Of a stretch of 64,000 nucleotides of DNA, positions 55,691 through 64,000 are shown piece by piece. The notes under the pieces were generated by a model, which searched no databases, was not told the DNA's origin, and was given only the letters and a program-made list of their open reading frames with translations. Every line of letters starts with the position of its first letter. The stretch's first letter is position 1. A program made the translations under genes and the position numbers. Location: the NCBI GenBank assembly GCA_002104935.1, contig MCGT01000008.1, positions 682,001 to 746,000 of the forward strand. The letters are read 5' to 3'. The DNA comes from Hesseltinella vesiculosa. Its lineage: Eukaryota; Mucoromycota; Mucoromycetes; Mucorales; Cunninghamellaceae.

Positions 55691-56105
55691 GTTGTGTAAA
55701 ATCTGCTCTTCAAATACTGTACAGAAATGCTGTAAAGTAGAAAAAATGAAAAAAAAAATTGTTTAATTTTTTTTGGCCGGAGGATCAGAGGTGTCCTAAC
55801 AAAAGCGACGAAAGTTGCAAAAATTCACATCTACCCCTTGGCTCAAGATTGCTGTGCAGCCTCCAGCATTTTTATCAGGAAGACTGTTTTACTTAGGACT
55901 GACCTCATCGTAAGTTTGATTTCAATATGATCATCATTTACGACATGTGCTGTAAATTTTACTGCAATGAACTTGCGGTGCGTTCAAGAATGTAATTGTT
56001 GACTGCTATACTGTACAGCCACACAGTATTCCCTTTGACATTCAAAATTTCTGTCAACTCTAATGGATCAGGCAGTCCTTCTCCATTATTTTCCTCTGAT
56101 TGAAC
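55691..56105. promoter_or_regulatory. Divergent intergenic region between Mpe1 and TBCD homologues
   Basis: About 415 bp between two divergent starts. It is AT-rich with A and T runs at 55742-55772. No specific site can be named. Confidence 0.45.
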
Positions 56106-60588
<4,483 letters not shown>

Positions 60589-61032
60589 CTTGTTTTCATC
60601 CTCGACTTACGGAGTACAGTAAAATACTCGAATTTCGGCAGTTTGTTTTATTAAGCTTACCACGGCGGAAATCCTGCACAAAAACGGAGGAAGGCCATAC
60701 AATTCTTTTTTCCTCCTGAATGTATATACCAGTAGCGACACGCCCTACTCCACCGTGGCAAATCGACCAGACGCCCTACCTGCCAAATCCCGCATTACCC
60801 ACTTACCAACCCTTGTTCTTGACACCTACGCGAAATTCAATATCTTGCTGGCTGGCATGCACCAAAGTATCTCCGGATGCTGTCCCTTTTACCTTTTCAC
60901 TCATGCTAGTTACAGTTTATGATTTATTTTCAAACTCGCAGTCGCCAACTCTGAGCTTGGGACGTTTTTTTTTCCGCTTTTGTAGCAATTGAAGCTCAAC
61001 CTTCAAATTTTTTTTTCTTTCAGTGATTAACG
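60589..61032. other. Intergenic region upstream of the Bmt5-like gene
   Basis: No gene recognised. GGCGGAAATCC at 60664-60674 resembles the inverted-repeat element terminus but nothing else of it is present. The downstream T tracts and TTTCAG close to the ATG may be a 5' UTR feature. Confidence 0.45.
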
Positions 61033-62109
61033 ATGCCTCCAAAGCGCAAACTGAAAACCGCATTACAAAATGTCCTTGCCGATTCCAAGCGTCGCAAGGT
61101 AGAAGATCAGAAGACTAAGGTACGCGCAGATATGATGGAGCGACAAAAACAGAATGCAATGTATGGTGGACGACGCCAGAAGAAACTCAAGACATGCCCT
61201 CAAGGACAAGATTCAGTGTCTACAGCAATACGACACACCAAGCCACTGATAGTATGTAACGAAAAGGACCGAGTACTGCTCGTTGGTGAAGGCAATTTCT
61301 CGTTTGCAGCTTCCTTGGTACATTTATTTTACATGCATGGGGCTGAGCACCTGACAGCCACCTGTTTTGACAGCAAAGAGGTGTTGTACGAGAAGTACGG
61401 TGATGAGGCCAAGGAAAACATCGACACGATCACAACAATGGGCGGGACAATACTGTTTGATGTTGATGCAACCAAAATAGACAAACACCAGCGGATCGGT
61501 CAAAACCGCTATAGCAAAATCATCTTCAACTTCCCACATGCTGGTAAAGGAATCAAGGACGAGCAACGCAACATCGAAAGCAACCAAGCCTTACTCTCGG
61601 GCTTCTTCAAGGCGGCGTCGGCACTCTTAACTCACAAACACAATCCCATTGACACCAAAGATAACGATGATGCCGAGTTGACCAGCAAAACGCAAGCAGC
61701 CAAGGCCAGGCCAGATGGTCAGCTAGAGTTGGATGGCGAAGTGTATGTGACAATGAAGACAGGGAAACCTTACGACGATTGGAAGGTTAAATTTGTTGCA
61801 AAGTGGACAGGCGTGATGGGTATGAAAACCAGCATGCCGTTTGACCCTCATGCCTTCCCAGGCTATTGTCACCGCCGTACAATTGGCTTCAAGGACGGCA
61901 TGAGCATGGCCAATAATGAAGAAATCCTCAAGGCAAACCCACGTACTTGTGTCTTTGTCCATAAACACGTCATTGAGAGACGGGTCGAGCACGCCAAACA
62001 AGGAAAGCGCTTGGCTGCAAAGAACCGGCAGTCTGGCAAGCACCGCAAACTCGAGGCGGATTCCGATGATGAAGCTATTGATCGTGATCGGCGTGCCCAA
62101 GGTAATTGA
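61033..62109 (+). CDS. 25S rRNA uridine-N3-methyltransferase-like protein (Bmt5/DUF2431 family)
   Basis: S-adenosylmethionine-dependent methyltransferase related to yeast Bmt5, which methylates a uridine in 25S ribosomal RNA in the nucleolus. Single exon, 358 residues. A basic N-terminus (PPKRKLKTALQN, SKRRKVEDQ) suggests nucleolar targeting. The Rossmann-type core opens with DRVLLVGEGNFSFAASLVH, the glycine-rich cofactor loop. It continues with TATCFDSKEVLYEKYGDEA, then IIFNFPHAGKGIKDEQRNI, diagnostic for the family, and SNQALLSGFFKAASALL. The C-terminal part has PGYCHRRTIGFKDG. An acidic/basic tail follows (DSDDEAIDRDRRAQ). The loop with THKHNPIDTKDN appears to be an insertion. Confidence 0.93.
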   Translation: MPPKRKLKTALQNVLADSKRRKVEDQKTKVRADMMERQKQNAMYGGRRQKKLKTCPQGQDSVSTAIRHTKPLIVCNEKDRVLLVGEGNFSFAASLVHLFYMHGAEHLTATCFDSKEVLYEKYGDEAKENIDTITTMGGTILFDVDATKIDKHQRIGQNRYSKIIFNFPHAGKGIKDEQRNIESNQALLSGFFKAASALLTHKHNPIDTKDNDDAELTSKTQAAKARPDGQLELDGEVYVTMKTGKPYDDWKVKFVAKWTGVMGMKTSMPFDPHAFPGYCHRRTIGFKDGMSMANNEEILKANPRTCVFVHKHVIERRVEHAKQGKRLAAKNRQSGKHRKLEADSDDEAIDRDRRAQGN

Positions 62110-62606
62110 AGCGAGACTCGTTCCTTTGCTCCTTCTGATTTTCATTAATTTGCTTGAAGCGAAATAAATATCAAATGTGATTGCACAAGGTTATTTACAT
62201 GTAACGTTGCACCAAACCTTGTAGTTAGAATTTTTATTTCATTGCCTACATTTCTTATTTTCAAATTGAACAGTGTAAAATGAGAACAGCGGAAGAAAAG
62301 ACAGACAACGAAAAATGAGATAACATACGAAGGGGTAGACAACCATGGGGCGAGGAAGGGCGCGTATAACATTTTTTCTTTTTTTTGGAGGGGAGGGTAT
62401 CCTAAGCAAAGTATTTACAAACAGTGAGGTAAAAAAAAAAAAAAAAAGACATATAAAGAGGATCTATACGACAAGGGGAAGAGCAATGGAAGATAGAGAT
62501 GTACATAGAAATATAAGAGTATATACCAGAAAAGAGACGAGTGCCATTGCAGATAATTTTCGTTTGCTTTTTCTTCTTTTTTTTTCTTTTCTGTTGGCGG
62601 TGGTGC
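62110..62606. other. Convergent intergenic region
   Basis: Lies between the stops of the Bmt5-like and zinc-finger genes. It holds A and T runs (62431-62447, 62575-62592) and no recognisable gene. Confidence 0.5.
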
Positions 62607-63974
62607 TTAGTGTCGAGAGGCATTATTAGCACAAGCGGCTTCAAAGGCTGCAGCAGCAGCTTGCTGCTGCTTTGGTGTGCGCATTAATGGCAACCGCTTA
62701 CGGGAGAACTCGACAATCACCCGCTTTTTCTTGAGGTTGTCGCGGCAGACATCGCCTTCGCAGAAGAAGGGCTCAGATGAGGCACAGAAGCTGTCGGCAA
62801 GATCTTGTTGGCGTCGACAGTGTTGGTGGTAGGCCATGGGGCAACCATCGCATTGGACAAGGAGATTGTCGTCCCAAGAAGTCGAGCCGTGGCAAACAGT
62901 GCAGAAATTTTGAAGGACTGGGCGGATGCGTTGATCGATATGCTCGTGGACGAAGGCCGTGAGATCCAACCGTGGCAGCTTGCAAGCAAACCCGTAGCCC
63001 TTGTAGTCGCAGCCATGTTTATTGCAGAGGGTGCGTTTACCCCAGGGTCCAGGGCGCCAATTAACACCTTCAGTTGTGCCACAGTACCGACACCAATCGA
63101 CCCGCTGCTTGAGCAAATGCTTGTAAAGGCCTTGGGAACTGAGGCGTAGTTGAACCTCAGGAGCATCATGAGGAACATAGCATGGCAAATCGGTTTGATT
63201 TTCATCTTTTTCCTTGGGCTTAGTGGTAAGCTTTTTAGTGGACGGCTTTCGTGGCTTCTTGATGGACTTTTTCTGGAGGGTAGGTGAAGATGGTGAAGAC
63301 AGAGGATGGTCAGATTTTGTGGTTTCATTGGCGGTGAGTTCGAAATGGCTTGGTTCGTGGAACGCTGTGTCTTCGTCTTCATCGTCAGTCAATGCCTCAA
63401 GATTGGTAGGATAAGGCTGAAAGTCCGTGGCTTGAGTTCTGGAAGAAATGGAAAAATTGTCACACGTCAAACCTTCGAACCTTTACTACCCACGCACAAT
63501 AAAAAAAAGAGAGGGCACTTACAGATCATCCATCGACTCAGTAGAGGAGTCGTCTTCGTCATCTTCGAAATCAAACATAGGCAAAGGGGTATCAGGCAAG
63601 GATACAGGTGAGTGCACTAGGCAAGGGCGCTTTTCCGCCTCCGATTGCACACTGATGCCATCTTCACTGTCGCTACTACTGCAGATGCTGCTGTGGCGTC
63701 GCTTCATGCCTACGATGTCACCATAATAGTAGTCAAAAGCAGGGGGTGTGGGTAGGTCGTTGACTGGAGGCTTTTTGTTGTCGTCCAGGAGGATGACGGT
63801 ATCATCATTCAAACCAAACGCTTCAGATTCGTCCAAGATCAAATCAGAAGGAACCTCAACCTTTTTTATTTGCAGGCCAGTCGATGCAAGGTGCGCGGTG
63901 GACGACAACATAGGTGGAGACAGGAACACATCCTTGACGAGCAATTCCTTGTGCCACTTGATGGGATGCTCCAT
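62607..63974 (-). CDS. GATA-like zinc finger plus PHD finger nuclear protein
   Basis: Two exons (63974-63533 and 63439-62607) join in frame to 424 residues. The N-terminal half is Ser/Asp/Glu-rich and disordered. A basic tract (KKSIKKPRKPSTKKLTTK) may be a nuclear localisation signal. The C-terminal part holds a GATA-type finger, WCRYCGTTEGVNWRPGPWG then TLCNKHG, with C-x2-C and C-x2-H/C ligand spacing. It is followed by a PHD-like finger, NFCTVCHGSTSWDDNLLVQC, DGCPMAYHQHC and a final Cys pair (FFCEGDVC). Combined GATA and PHD fingers occur in chromatin regulators, so a role in recruiting a histone-modifying complex is likely. The specific complex cannot be named. A Gln/Ala-rich tail ends the protein. 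Confidence 0.8.
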
Positions 63975-64000
63975 TACGTCAAAGCTGATAGTATAATTCT
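63975..64000. other. Window end, upstream of the zinc-finger gene
   Basis: Only 26 bases remain, and nothing can be said. Confidence 0.5.

Noticed and set aside
55750..55830. Another copy of the dispersed repeat (GGAGGATCAGAGGTGTCC...)
   Set aside because: Only a short partial resemblance to the 6.5-kb copy; similarity ends after about 30 bases, so it may be chance.
60664..60674. Isolated GGCGGAAATCC as an element end
   Set aside because: Eleven bases matching the terminus with no adjoining family sequence are not enough to call an insertion.

Overview
The window looks like nuclear DNA of a filamentous fungus, most likely an early-diverging one (Mucoromycota, Mucorales-like). Almost every gene is split by short introns of about 50-110 bases with GTAAGT-type donors, intergenic DNA is AT-rich with long T runs, and the gene set is eukaryotic and fungal: PMT2-type mannosyltransferase, Sen1, TBCD, Mpe1, an ARS-binding protein 2 domain. 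Species and family names come from motif recognition, not from a search.

Layout. 0.2-5.1 kb (minus): a nucleolar FKBP prolyl isomerase and a protein O-mannosyltransferase. 5.8-7.1 kb: a 1.28-kb inverted-repeat element carrying a 35-bp minisatellite. 7.6-13.4 kb: a zinc-type CDF transporter, an unrecognised 689-residue protein and a divergently transcribed ABP2-domain protein. 13.4-29.3 kb is a mobile-element island: a tRNA-derived SINE-like unit, a near-perfect 317-bp palindrome, fragments of the inverted-repeat family, an intact-looking Crypton tyrosine recombinase with a GCR1_C-like DNA-binding tail (18.2-20.5 kb), and a Fanzor gene, the eukaryotic TnpB-type RNA-guided nuclease (21.6-25.6 kb), on the same strand. 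At the edge of the island sit two threonine-rich secreted proteins, one a 2073-residue repeat protein with about 57 copies of a 31-residue unit.

36-64 kb is ordinary gene-dense DNA: Sen1 helicase, two tandem seven-helix membrane proteins, a TANGO2 homologue, a mitochondrial carrier, an MFS transporter, an Mpe1/RBBP6 3'-end-processing factor, tubulin cofactor D, a Bmt5-like rRNA methyltransferase, and a GATA-like/PHD zinc-finger protein.

The most interesting locus is the recombinase plus Fanzor pair. The recombinase keeps every expected catalytic residue. The Fanzor keeps its RuvC aspartates, the glutamate of its VDE motif and its zinc ribbon, but carries one in-frame TAG and an unsettled low-complexity linker. 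Subterminal GAGTCTC repeats and an 11-bp direct repeat frame the recombinase. A related end-like motif 420 bp beyond the Fanzor stop leaves open a larger composite element of about 8 kb. Sen1, TANGO2, CDF, MFS, the recombinase and the Fanzor exon models were checked for frame consistency by hand.
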